From: Aquimonas sp002352135
Lineage (GTDB): Bacteria; Pseudomonadota; Gammaproteobacteria; Xanthomonadales; Xanthomonadaceae
Direction of reading: 5' to 3'
NCBI GenBank assembly: GCA_035440755.1
Contig: DAORND010000004.1
Span: 1 to 64,000, forward strand
Length of the DNA stretch: 64,000 bases
The notes beneath the pieces are model-generated. The model did no database searches, was not told the DNA's origin, and saw only the letters and a list, made by a program, of their open reading frames with translations. Below, piece after piece: positions 8,336 to 16,186 of the stretch. How positions within the stretch are numbered: the stretch's first letter is position 1; each line of letters starts with the position of its first letter. The position numbers and the translations under genes were made by a program.

Positions 8336-9346
8336 GTGACCGACGCGGGAAGAACTTTCTGGTGTGTGCACGATGGCGGTTGTGGTAACCGTCGTCAGGC
8401 GATGGCAGTTGCCGAAGGCTTGGCCATCCGCAGCGATGCGGAAGTGCGCGAAGTCGTGGTGTCAGTTCAAAGGCCTTGGCGCTGGCTTGCGCCGCACTGG
8501 CTGCCGAGATCGCCTGCCGCGTTTGGCGAGGCATTTGCCGATGTGTGTGCCGATGGAGCCGGTCGGCTGGTGGTCGGCTGTGGTCGGCAGGCGGCGCTGG
8601 CAACACGTTGGCTACGCGCCAAGCGCGGATTCAAAGCACTGCAGATCCTTGATCCACGAATCGACACGGACTTCTACGATCTCGTCATCGCGCCTGAACA
8701 CGATGGTTTGGTGGGCGACAATGTCGTTTCGACGCTAGGCAGTCTGCATTCGATCAACGCAGGTTGGCTGGCGCAGGCGCGCATTGCTTCCTCGCAACTG
8801 GGACTGGTGCCAGCGCCGCGGACCTTGCTTTTGCTGGGAGGCCCGACCCGACACCACGCGATGGATCAGGCCTACTGGACCGGTTTGCGGGAACGAGTCG
8901 AGTCCTGGTTGGAATCCGAGGGCGGAAGCTTGTGGGTCAGCAGCTCGCGGCGCACGCCGAAATGGTTGCGTAAGGCAGCGCGCGACGAATTGCCCGGAAG
9001 GCAGTGGCATGGCAGCCAGGATGGCGACAATCCCTACAGTGGCATGATCGCATGGGCGGATCGAATCATCGTCACGGCGGATTCCGCCAATCTGGTCAGT
9101 GAGGCCTGCGCGACCTCCGTTCCAGTGTATTGCCATGCGCCGGAGGTTCAGCAAGGCAAGATCGGCCATCTCTTCACGCGCTTGCAGGATCGTGGGCGTC
9201 TGCGGGTACTGCGGCACCATAGTGAAGATGCGCGTTTTGGCGTCATCGAGCCGCTACGCAGCCTGGATGCCACCATCGATGAGGTGCAGAAGCGATTGGG
9301 ATTGCCAACGGCCGAGCCGCTGCGTCGCCAGCCGCGCCTGGCCTGA
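8336..9346 (+). CDS. ELM1/GtrOC1-family protein (mitochondrial fission ELM1-like)
   Basis: A 336-residue cytoplasmic protein starting at GTG 8336, where the conserved TFWCVHDGGCGNRRQAMAVAEGL motif begins a few residues in. Other landmarks are LQILDPR, LLLGGPTRHH, RTPKWLRKA and the late VTADSANLVSEACAT, all typical of PF06258 (Mito_fiss_Elm1), a group with a glycosyltransferase-like fold. Plant ELM1 is involved in mitochondrial fission. Bacterial members are mostly uncharacterised and often sit near lipopolysaccharide genes, so a cell-envelope glycosylation role is a reasonable inference. An open frame extends 60 codons further upstream but that sequence is unlike the family and carries the stem-loops, so the GTG was preferred. 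Confidence 0.8.
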   Translation: MTDAGRTFWCVHDGGCGNRRQAMAVAEGLAIRSDAEVREVVVSVQRPWRWLAPHWLPRSPAAFGEAFADVCADGAGRLVVGCGRQAALATRWLRAKRGFKALQILDPRIDTDFYDLVIAPEHDGLVGDNVVSTLGSLHSINAGWLAQARIASSQLGLVPAPRTLLLLGGPTRHHAMDQAYWTGLRERVESWLESEGGSLWVSSSRRTPKWLRKAARDELPGRQWHGSQDGDNPYSGMIAWADRIIVTADSANLVSEACATSVPVYCHAPEVQQGKIGHLFTRLQDRGRLRVLRHHSEDARFGVIEPLRSLDATIDEVQKRLGLPTAEPLRRQPRLA

Positions 9347-9454
9347 GTTCACCCAGGTGGCAGGAGGCAGTTGCGCCTCCCTGTGGTGTGACGGCTCGGT
9401 GCAGTGTTTTCGCAGCACATCGCTCTCTACAATGCGCGACACGGTTTTCCGGCG

Positions 9455-10246
9455 ATGAACAACTCCATGTATACCCAATGCCCGCATTGCCAGCATGTAC
9501 AGTCGGTCGAGATACGGGCTCTGAGTGCTGGACGTGGGCAACTTCACTGCGACGAGTGTGGTCGCGATTTCGATGCGTTGGAGCGACTAGTCGAGGACCG
9601 ACGGGAGCTGCAGGCCACGGCACCGCAAGGCGGACCCGATCTGTTTTCCTCGCACTTGCCTGCGTCTCCCGAACGGATTAAGTGTGCCGATGACGAGCCC
9701 TTCGTGGATGGCCTTGCATCTGATGCCGCATTGCTGGATGAGGCACCGCATTTCCTGCTGGATCAGCAGGTTGTTGTGATGCCTCACGGCGGTCGCTGGT
9801 GGCTGGGGGTTGTCCTGTTCGCCGGGATCTTGAGTGCTCAGCTCGTTGTGTCTCAGCGCGCGCAGCTCGCGGAAGATCCGGGCCTGCGGCCATGGCTGCA
9901 ACGCCTCTGCGCGGTGATCCGTTGTGACTTGCCCGCCTTTCGCGATCCGACGCAGATTCACTTGCTCACCCGTGACGTACAACCGCACCCCTCAGTTCCC
10001 GATGCGCTGTTGATCAGTGCTAGTTTCCGCAACGACGCGAACTGGCCGCAGGCATGGCCCACGTTGGAGTTGAGCCTGTCGGATCTGGATGGCCGTCTCG
10101 TGGCATTGAGGCGATTCACGGCGGACGAATATCTGGGACAGAAGGCAAGCACGAAACTGTTGGACGCGGGCCAGCCGGTCGCCATCGAACTGGAATTGGT
10201 GGATCCTGGCAAGCAAGCGATCGCCTACGAATTCAACTTCCTCTGA
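9455..10246 (+). CDS. DUF3426 zinc-ribbon membrane protein
   Basis: A 263-residue protein. At the N-terminus a zinc ribbon of the MJ0042 type has CPHC and, about 18 residues on, CDEC. A variable acidic linker follows, then one membrane helix (about 112-130, WWLGVVLFAGILSAQLVVS) and a periplasmic beta-rich domain typical of DUF3426. Function is unknown. In many beta- and gammaproteobacteria the gene sits in the prmA/dus-fis neighbourhood, and here it precedes fis and purH. A -10-like TACAAT at 9428-9433 gives a leader of only about 15 bases. The start could be 9455 or the in-frame ATG at 9467. Confidence 0.8.
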   Translation: MNNSMYTQCPHCQHVQSVEIRALSAGRGQLHCDECGRDFDALERLVEDRRELQATAPQGGPDLFSSHLPASPERIKCADDEPFVDGLASDAALLDEAPHFLLDQQVVVMPHGGRWWLGVVLFAGILSAQLVVSQRAQLAEDPGLRPWLQRLCAVIRCDLPAFRDPTQIHLLTRDVQPHPSVPDALLISASFRNDANWPQAWPTLELSLSDLDGRLVALRRFTADEYLGQKASTKLLDAGQPVAIELELVDPGKQAIAYEFNFL

Positions 10247-10254
10247 ACAGGGCG

Positions 10255-10279
10255 GATCTCGTTTCCGACGAACGGGATC
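10255..10279 (+). terminator. Possible weak terminator stem after the DUF3426 gene
   Basis: GATCTCGTT (10255-10263) pairs with AACGGGATC (10271-10279) with one G-T wobble and a 7-base loop, 9 bases after the stop codon. It is followed by GGTTTGATCC, a poor T-run, so it would be leaky. Confidence 0.3.
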
Positions 10280-10299
10280 GGTTTGATCCTGCATGGCGC

Positions 10300-10329
10300 T
10301 TGGGCGGTGGTCCTTTGAGCTGCTAGACT
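10300..10329 (+). promoter_or_regulatory. Putative fis-purH promoter
   Basis: TTGGGC (10300-10305), an 18-base spacer and TAGACT (10324-10329) form a plausible sigma70 promoter. It would give a leader of about 77 bases before the fis start at 10413. Consensus-based inference. Confidence 0.4.
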
Positions 10330-10412
10330 TGCCAGCCCCCCAACCACACCCTATCTGTCGCGATTCGCTTTGCGTTTCGCGCCTCATAGGTGTTTCCGTC
10401 TGGAGTCTTCGC

Positions 10413-10736
10413 TTGAATCTTTCACTGTTGCGTTCCGCCCCGGATCCGGTCGAAGAATCCCAGCGCGAAGACGGCGTGGCGAGCATCGTCGGTGTCGATA
10501 CCGTTGCGGTCTCGCCGTTGAGCACCTGCGTTTCCAGAGTGGTTCGAAGGTACCTCGAAGACTTGGAGAGCCATGCCTGCGGTGGTCTGTTCGACGCGGT
10601 GCTGGCCGAGGTTGAAAGGCCCATGCTGGTGGAAGTGCTTCGCCATTGTGATGGCAAGCAGATTCGCGCCGCCGAGTTGCTGGGTATCAACCGCGCCACG
10701 CTGCGCAAGAAGCTGCGCCAGTACGGTCTGGCCTGA
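10413..10736 (+). CDS. fis: Fis family nucleoid-associated DNA-binding protein
   Basis: The C-terminal 70 residues align closely with E. coli Fis: VLAEVERPMLVEVLRHCDGKQIRAAELLGINRATLRKKLRQYGL, with the helix-turn-helix at the end. Fis bends DNA and globally tunes transcription and chromosome topology during fast growth. The start is uncertain. TTG 10413 is chosen because GGAG lies 7 bases upstream and gives 107 residues, near the usual 98. The frame stays open upstream to 10293 without an attractive start. It is followed 77 bases later by purH, a known neighbour of fis in Xanthomonadales-like genomes as I recall. Confidence 0.85.
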   Translation: MNLSLLRSAPDPVEESQREDGVASIVGVDTVAVSPLSTCVSRVVRRYLEDLESHACGGLFDAVLAEVERPMLVEVLRHCDGKQIRAAELLGINRATLRKKLRQYGLA

Positions 10737-10813
10737 GCATTCCCCTCGCGCCCGGTCTGTGCGCGATCGCGCCGGACGGGGCGCCATCCCATTCCCCTGT
10801 ACGTGCCCCGCCC

Positions 10814-12382
10814 ATGACGACGAACCTGCAACCTATCCGCCGCGCACTGCTGTCGGTCTCTGACAAGTCCGGCCTGATTCCTCTTGCCAACGCGCTGCAT
10901 GCCGCTGGCGTCGAATTGCTTTCCACGGGTGGCACCGCGCGCGCACTGCGCGACGCGGGCATCACGGTGCGTGACGTCAGCGAGGTGACTGGCTTTCCCG
11001 AAATCATGGATGGCCGAGTCAAGACCCTGCATCCGAAGATTCACGGTGGTCTGCTTGGGCGCAGCGGGATCGATGATGCAGTGATGGCCGAGCACGGCAT
11101 TGCGCCGATTGATCTGCTGGTGGTCAACCTGTATCCGTTCGAAGCGACGGTTGCGAAGTCTGACTGCACTTACGACGACGCAGTCGAGAACATCGACATC
11201 GGTGGGCCAGCGATGCTGCGTGCTTCGGCCAAGAACCATGCGCGTGTCGCGGTCGTGGTGGATCCTGCTGACTATGGCGCGATCACCGATGCCTTGCAGA
11301 ATGGCGGCACCGATGCCGCGCTGCGCCGTCGTCTTGCGGCGAAAACCTACGCCCACACCGCGCATTACGACGGGCGGATTGCCGAATGGCTTTCGGCGCG
11401 TGCCGAGCAACCGGAACAGCCTGCCGAATGGCCCGATACCTTGCATCTGTCGCTCAAGCTCGGCAATGCGCTGCGCTATGGCGAAAATCCGCATCAACGC
11501 GGCGCGTTGTTCATCGAACCGAATGCGCCGCAGGGCATCGTGGCCACGGCGCGTTTCCTGCAGGGTAAGGAGCTGTCCTACAACAACCTGGCGGATGCGG
11601 ATGCTGCGCTGGAGTGCGTCAAAGCCTTTGACGCGCCAGCCTGTGTCATCGTCAAACATGCCAACCCGTGCGGCGTTGCCGTGGCGGCCACGTTGTTCGA
11701 TGCCTATGACCGCGCCTACGCCGTCGACCCGACTTCGGCGTTTGGCGGCATCATCGCCTTCAATCGTCCGCTGGATGCGCTCACCGCAGCCGAGATTCTC
11801 AAGCGCCAGTTCGTCGAAGTGGTCATCGCACCCGCCATGGATGACGACGCCCTGCCGCACTTTGCGAAGAAGCCGAACGTCCGGGTGCTGGTCTGTGGCG
11901 ATCTGCGCGCCTTCCGTGGGCTGGAATACAAGCGCATCGCGGGCGGCCTGCTGGTGCAGGATGCCGACACCGACACGCTCGGCATCGCGGACTTCAAGGT
12001 CGTCACCCGGCGCGCGCCCAGTGCCGATGAACTGCGTGATCTGCAGTTCGCCTGGAAGGTCGCGATGTACGTGAAGTCCAATGCCATTGTCTACGCCCGC
12101 GACTTGCAAACCGTCGGCATCGGTGCCGGTCAGATGAGTCGCGTGGTCAGCGCAAAGATCGCCGCGTTGAAGGCCGACGAAGCGGGGCTCAGCGTACCGG
12201 GTTCGGTGATGGCCTCGGACGCCTTCTTCCCCTTCCGCGATGGTATCGACGCCGCCGCCAAAGCGGGCATCGCCGCAGTGATCCAGCCGGGCGGTTCGAT
12301 GCGTGACAGCGAAGTCATCGCGGCAGCGGACGAAGCGGGCATGGCGATGGTGTTCACAGGGCGTCGCCACTTCAGGCATTGA
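10814..12382 (+). CDS. purH: Bifunctional AICAR formyltransferase / IMP cyclohydrolase
   Basis: A 522-residue protein of normal length. The N-terminal MGS-like IMP cyclohydrolase domain begins RRALLSVSDKSGL and carries LSTGGTA and GRVKTLHPKIHGG. The C-terminal formyltransferase domain has the catalytic Lys-His pair in VKHANPCGVA and YGENPHQ near the middle. PurH performs the last two steps of de novo purine synthesis: AICAR to FAICAR with 10-formyl-THF, then ring closure to IMP. It follows fis on the same strand. purD, which often comes next, is not present; a small secreted-protein gene follows 107 bases later. Confidence 0.97.
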   Translation: MTTNLQPIRRALLSVSDKSGLIPLANALHAAGVELLSTGGTARALRDAGITVRDVSEVTGFPEIMDGRVKTLHPKIHGGLLGRSGIDDAVMAEHGIAPIDLLVVNLYPFEATVAKSDCTYDDAVENIDIGGPAMLRASAKNHARVAVVVDPADYGAITDALQNGGTDAALRRRLAAKTYAHTAHYDGRIAEWLSARAEQPEQPAEWPDTLHLSLKLGNALRYGENPHQRGALFIEPNAPQGIVATARFLQGKELSYNNLADADAALECVKAFDAPACVIVKHANPCGVAVAATLFDAYDRAYAVDPTSAFGGIIAFNRPLDALTAAEILKRQFVEVVIAPAMDDDALPHFAKKPNVRVLVCGDLRAFRGLEYKRIAGGLLVQDADTDTLGIADFKVVTRRAPSADELRDLQFAWKVAMYVKSNAIVYARDLQTVGIGAGQMSRVVSAKIAALKADEAGLSVPGSVMASDAFFPFRDGIDAAAKAGIAAVIQPGGSMRDSEVIAAADEAGMAMVFTGRRHFRH

Positions 12383-12489
12383 GGCGACGTTTTGATGCGC
12401 ACTCGGATTCGCGCTTCGTTGTATCCGTGAGAAGATAGCGCAAACCGGAGCCTGAGCTCCGACTGACCTTCGTTGCTCGGGAGCCGTCG

Positions 12490-13014
12490 ATGCGTAGTCT
12501 GTTCGCGTTCGTGTTGTGGTTGTTGGCGGTGGATGCCCTGGCGCAGGCATCTGGAGGTTGCGACGACTTCCGATGGGATGTCGCGACCGAGCGGGCATTG
12601 TTCATGACTGCACACGGCACGGGGGTTGCTGCAGGCCAAGTCACCAGCGCCGCGCCGGGTGTGCTGGTTGGCGAGTTGCTCGAAGTCGCGCTGCATCCGC
12701 AGGAGTCCGTTCAGTTGGCAGCACCGCCCAGCAAGGTGATGCTTGCAGACGGCCTGTTCGCGGGCTTGCTTCGCCTGCGGATTCCGGCCGCCGGGCGTTA
12801 TCGTATCGCCGTCGATGAACGCGCATGGATTGATGTGGTCGACGCAGCACGGGTGATCAACTCCAGCGAGTTCAGTGGAGCGGCAACCTGCACCAAGCCC
12901 GCGAAAATCGTCCTGTTCGACTTGCCGTCAAGTGAATCCCTCTGGCTGCAGATCAGTGGTGCAACCAGTGCGCGGGTGAACGTGACCATCGTTCCTCATA
13001 TCGATGCGAACTGA
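12490..13014 (+). CDS. Small secreted protein coupled to the di-heme oxidoreductase
   Basis: A 174-residue protein that I cannot assign to a named family. It has a signal peptide (hydrophobic LFAFVLWLLAVDALA, cleaved near residue 19) and a mature part that looks beta-rich, with two cysteines (GGCDDF near the start and AATCTKPAK at about 135) that could form a disulfide. The segment LADGLFAGLLRLRIPAAGRYRIAVDE suggests a beta-sandwich strand-turn-strand. Its stop overlaps the start of the di-heme oxidoreductase gene by 11 bases, so they are translationally coupled. That implies a shared periplasmic job, for example an accessory or substrate-binding partner. The function itself is unknown. Confidence 0.6.
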   Translation: MRSLFAFVLWLLAVDALAQASGGCDDFRWDVATERALFMTAHGTGVAAGQVTSAAPGVLVGELLEVALHPQESVQLAAPPSKVMLADGLFAGLLRLRIPAAGRYRIAVDERAWIDVVDAARVINSSEFSGAATCTKPAKIVLFDLPSSESLWLQISGATSARVNVTIVPHIDAN

Positions 13015-14260
13015 GGTGCAACATTGGCGGCGCGGCGCACTGCTATTACTTGTGCTCGCGTTCCCCGCGCAGTCCGGCGAGCTCTCCGCCACGGTGCACC
13101 AGAGGTTTGTCGACTCGCGCCAGCCGCCAACCTGGAGGCCGGTCGAAGCGGACGAGGCCGCGAGGTTCCAGTTGGGGCAGGCGGTATTCAATTCGGCTTG
13201 GCTGCCCGCCGGTGCAGAACGCGCCGAGCGCCGCGATGGGCTTGGTCCGGTCTTCAACGCGACCAGTTGCGATGCCTGCCACAACAATGGCGCCCGTGCC
13301 ACGGCACCCACGGACGAGGGGCGTCTGCCCATCGGATTCGTCATGCAACTGGGCCTGGCTGACGCGGCGACCACGCCTCTGGGCGATGTGCTGAATCCGG
13401 TCGCGATTGAGGGGTATCGCGCAGAGGGGGGCGTCGTCCTGAATTACCAATTGCGCGAAGTCCACTATCCGGATGGTTCCCGCGCCGAGCTGCGTGAGCC
13501 GCGCTATCAACTGCAGGGGCCGCGTGTGGCCGAATTGTCGGCGCAGACCGTGCTGAAGCCGCGCATGGCTTCGCCGCTGTTCGGGTCGGGCTTGCTGGAT
13601 GCGGTGCCGCCGAGGGCTTTCACGCCGCTTGGTGACTCGCCCGGACGCTTCGGCTGGCAAGCGGGTACTCGGTCGGTACGCGACCAGACTGCCAAAGCCT
13701 TTTCGCGCGAAATGGGTTTGCACTCCGCCGACTATCCGATGGACGACTGCGGCGACGACGCGCTCTGCGCGGCGGCACCCGAAGGGGGCGAGCCGGAAGT
13801 TTCCGAGGACTTTCTGCAGGCGCTGACCCTGTTCCAATCCGTGTTGGCTGTGCCGCGTGCCGAACCTTTGGATGCGGAGGCCGAGCAGCAAGGTGCTGAA
13901 CTTTTCCAGCGAACCGGCTGCACCGCGTGTCATGCGCCGAGTTTGCCCGTCGAAGGTATTCAGGGCATCAGCGCCATCGCGGCCTACACCGATTTGCGTC
14001 GGCATGATCTCGGCGAAGAGTTGGCCGACCGCCGCCTCGATGGCGAGATCATCAAGAGTCGCTGGCGCACCGCGCCGCTGTGGGGCATTGCCCATCTGCC
14101 GCGCGCTGGTCACCTCGGCTTGCTTCACGATGGCCGCGCACGCAGCGTGGAAGAGGCCGTGCTCTGGCACGCCGGTGAGGCGGACGAGTCGCGGCGACAA
14201 TTCATGGCGTTACCGAAATCACAACGTGATCGGTTGCTGGACTGGACGCTGCGGCGCTGA
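13004..14260 (+). CDS. Di-heme oxidoreductase (DHOR family, thiol-oxidoreductase-like)
   Basis: A 418-residue exported cytochrome. A signal sequence (LLLLVLAFPAQS, cleaved near residue 24) precedes two c-type heme sites, CDACH at 89-93 and CTACH at 306-310. DGLGPVFNATSCDACHNNG and the late WRTAPLWGIAH and LHDGRA are hallmarks of the DHOR family (PF06537), which is related to MauG and bacterial cytochrome c peroxidases. It acts in the periplasm. Family members are often beside imelysin-like iron-uptake genes, but here the partner is the small secreted protein with which it overlaps by 11 bases. The substrate is unknown. Lack of an imelysin gene makes an iron-uptake role less certain. Confidence 0.85.
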   Translation: MRTEVQHWRRGALLLLVLAFPAQSGELSATVHQRFVDSRQPPTWRPVEADEAARFQLGQAVFNSAWLPAGAERAERRDGLGPVFNATSCDACHNNGARATAPTDEGRLPIGFVMQLGLADAATTPLGDVLNPVAIEGYRAEGGVVLNYQLREVHYPDGSRAELREPRYQLQGPRVAELSAQTVLKPRMASPLFGSGLLDAVPPRAFTPLGDSPGRFGWQAGTRSVRDQTAKAFSREMGLHSADYPMDDCGDDALCAAAPEGGEPEVSEDFLQALTLFQSVLAVPRAEPLDAEAEQQGAELFQRTGCTACHAPSLPVEGIQGISAIAAYTDLRRHDLGEELADRRLDGEIIKSRWRTAPLWGIAHLPRAGHLGLLHDGRARSVEEAVLWHAGEADESRRQFMALPKSQRDRLLDWTLRR

Positions 14261-14389
14261 GATCCGCGTTGCGAGAGATGTCGAGCTGGCCGTGACGAGC
14301 AGAATGTCGACTGCGCAGATGTCAACCGACACTTGTTTCGAATTGAGCGGATGCTGACACTGCAGGCCCGCTTTCAGTCCGCCTTTGCC

Positions 14390-15358
14390 ATGCAGGATTT
14401 CCACACTTCGCCGGATTTTGATGCGGTCCAGCACGCCGCCGCACGCATCGCGCCCTTTGCCCAGGTCACGCCCGTGCTGCGTTCTGCTTCGCTTGACGCA
14501 CTGACGGGCTGCCAGTTGTTTTTCAAAAGCGAGAACCTGCAACGCGTCGGCGCATTCAAGTTTCGCGGTGCCTGCAACGCGGTGTACTCGCTCAGTGATG
14601 CGCAAGCCGCGCGCGGGGTGTTGACGCAGAGTTCGGGCAATCACGGTGCCGCTGTGGCGCTCGCCTGTCGCCTCCGTGGCATCACCGCGCGCGTCGTGGT
14701 GCCGCGCAATGCGCCAGCGGTCAAGCTCGCTGCGATTCGCGAGTTCGGTGCCGACATCATCCCCAGCGGCACGACGCAAGCTGAGCGCGATGCGGTGATG
14801 GCCGAGGTGCTGGCGCAGACCCAGGCGGAAGTGATTCATCCCTTCAACGATGCGCGAGTCATCGCCGGGCAGGGCACCGCCACGCTGGAGCTGATGAACC
14901 AGGTCAACTCACTGGACAGCGTGATGGCGCCGGTCAGCGGCGGTGGTCTGCTATCCGGAACCGCGATCGCCGCGCACGCACTGGATCCGGCCATCCGCGT
15001 TTTCGGGGCCGAACCCGAGCAGGCGGGTGATGCGGCCGAATCACTGCGCCGTGGTGAGCGCGTCACAGGCTGGATTCCCGACACGATCTGCGATGGCCTG
15101 CGCGCCGAGTTGGGGCCGCTGACCTTCGACATCCTGCGCACCCATCGCGCGCAGATCCTGCTTGCCAGCGAAGCCGAGATCATCGCTGCCATGCGCTTGC
15201 TCTGGGAGCGTCTCAAGCTGGTCGTCGAACCCTCCAGTGCCGTGCCCTTGGCCGTCGTCATGCGGCACCGCGCAACGTTTGCGGGGCGACGACTCGGCAT
15301 CATCCTCTCCGGAGGAAATGTCGATCTGGAGAAATTGCCTTGGCTGCCCGCCGCCTGA
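14390..15358 (+). CDS. PLP-dependent threonine/serine dehydratase
   Basis: A 322-residue fold-type II PLP enzyme. The PLP lysine is in FKFRGA after ENLQRVGA, and SSGNHGAAVALA and the phosphate-binding glycine loop SGGGLLSG follow. The C-terminal SGGNVD closes the active site. This set is shared by catabolic threonine deaminase, serine dehydratase and serine racemase, which cannot be separated by eye. It lacks the C-terminal ACT regulatory domain of IlvA, so it is probably catabolic and not isoleucine-feedback-controlled. The start is set at ATG 14390 because the family begins a few residues before DFDAVQHAA; 14351 is an alternative. Its end overlaps the next gene by 19 bases. Confidence 0.85.
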   Translation: MQDFHTSPDFDAVQHAAARIAPFAQVTPVLRSASLDALTGCQLFFKSENLQRVGAFKFRGACNAVYSLSDAQAARGVLTQSSGNHGAAVALACRLRGITARVVVPRNAPAVKLAAIREFGADIIPSGTTQAERDAVMAEVLAQTQAEVIHPFNDARVIAGQGTATLELMNQVNSLDSVMAPVSGGGLLSGTAIAAHALDPAIRVFGAEPEQAGDAAESLRRGERVTGWIPDTICDGLRAELGPLTFDILRTHRAQILLASEAEIIAAMRLLWERLKLVVEPSSAVPLAVVMRHRATFAGRRLGIILSGGNVDLEKLPWLPAA

Positions 15359-16008
15359 CCTATCGCATCGACAGTGCAGCACGGTTCATGTTGTGGGCGG
15401 TGGCCCTTTTTGCGCTCGCTGCCGTGGCTGTGCACGCCTTGCGCGACGAATATGCGTGGTCGACTGCGCCATTGAGCTTTTATCTCAGTGGCGCGTATGG
15501 ACCACTCTTGCAGGCGGCGTATCTGGGCTTGGCGTTCGCCGTGGCGATGCTGGGTGTGGCGATGCGTGACCATGTGCTTTGTACGCGGGATGAGGGTTTT
15601 TGCACGGTGCTTGGTTGGCCGCAACGCTTCGCGCTGATCAGTGTGCCGATGCTGTGCACCGTCGGCGGACTGAGTCTGATCCTGACGGCGATGTATCCGG
15701 GCGGTACGCCTTTGATGCAGGTGCCTGCGGACGAGCATCTGCTGCACAAACTCGCTGCGATGACGAGTTTCCTCAGTCTGGGCGTCGTCATGCCGGTTCA
15801 GGGTTGGCTATGGTGGGGATGTCGGCAGCGCGGCGGTTTTGCGCGCTGGGCACTGCCCCTAGGCGTGCTGTGTGTCGTCGGCTTTTTAAGTCTCGTGCTT
15901 TGGCGCGATGCCCCACGAGGTGCCTTGCAGAAGACCGTGATTGCCCTGTATCTGCTTTGGCTGGCCTCCGCGGCATTGTGGATGCGGAGGTCGCCAGCGC
16001 GGACTTGA
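15340..16008 (+). CDS. DUF998 integral membrane protein
   Basis: A 222-residue protein with about six hydrophobic segments, for example FMLWAVALFALAAVAV and PLGVLCVVGFLSLVLW, and short polar loops. The pattern and length suit the DUF998 family (PF06197) of unknown function; assignment rests on topology and on LSFYLSGAYGPLLQAAYLGLA. It starts at a TTG inside the end of the dehydratase gene with a GGAG about 10 bases upstream. An in-frame ATG at 15388 would lose most of the first helix. Overlap with the dehydratase suggests co-translation but not a shared pathway. Confidence 0.65.
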   Translation: MAARRLTYRIDSAARFMLWAVALFALAAVAVHALRDEYAWSTAPLSFYLSGAYGPLLQAAYLGLAFAVAMLGVAMRDHVLCTRDEGFCTVLGWPQRFALISVPMLCTVGGLSLILTAMYPGGTPLMQVPADEHLLHKLAAMTSFLSLGVVMPVQGWLWWGCRQRGGFARWALPLGVLCVVGFLSLVLWRDAPRGALQKTVIALYLLWLASAALWMRRSPART

Positions 16009-16186
16009 TGAGCAGGTTGCGGTAGGGCGGAAAGCCCGATTCGCTGCAGCGTCAGCAGGCGCGAAGACGGGCACTGGATACGGTTTCTATGTGGTCGTCA
16101 TCAATGTGACGAAGATGAGCGGCGCAAGTCTTGCACGTCAGGCGACCATCCTGTCCCACGCGGACCTTTCACGGGATACCTCCCGT

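Noticed and set aside
9992..12598. Long open frame (868 codons) on the minus strand across fis and purH
   Set aside because: It is antisense to unmistakable Fis and PurH. Its translation has no motif and has the Arg/His/Gln-rich composition typical of frames opposite GC-rich genes.
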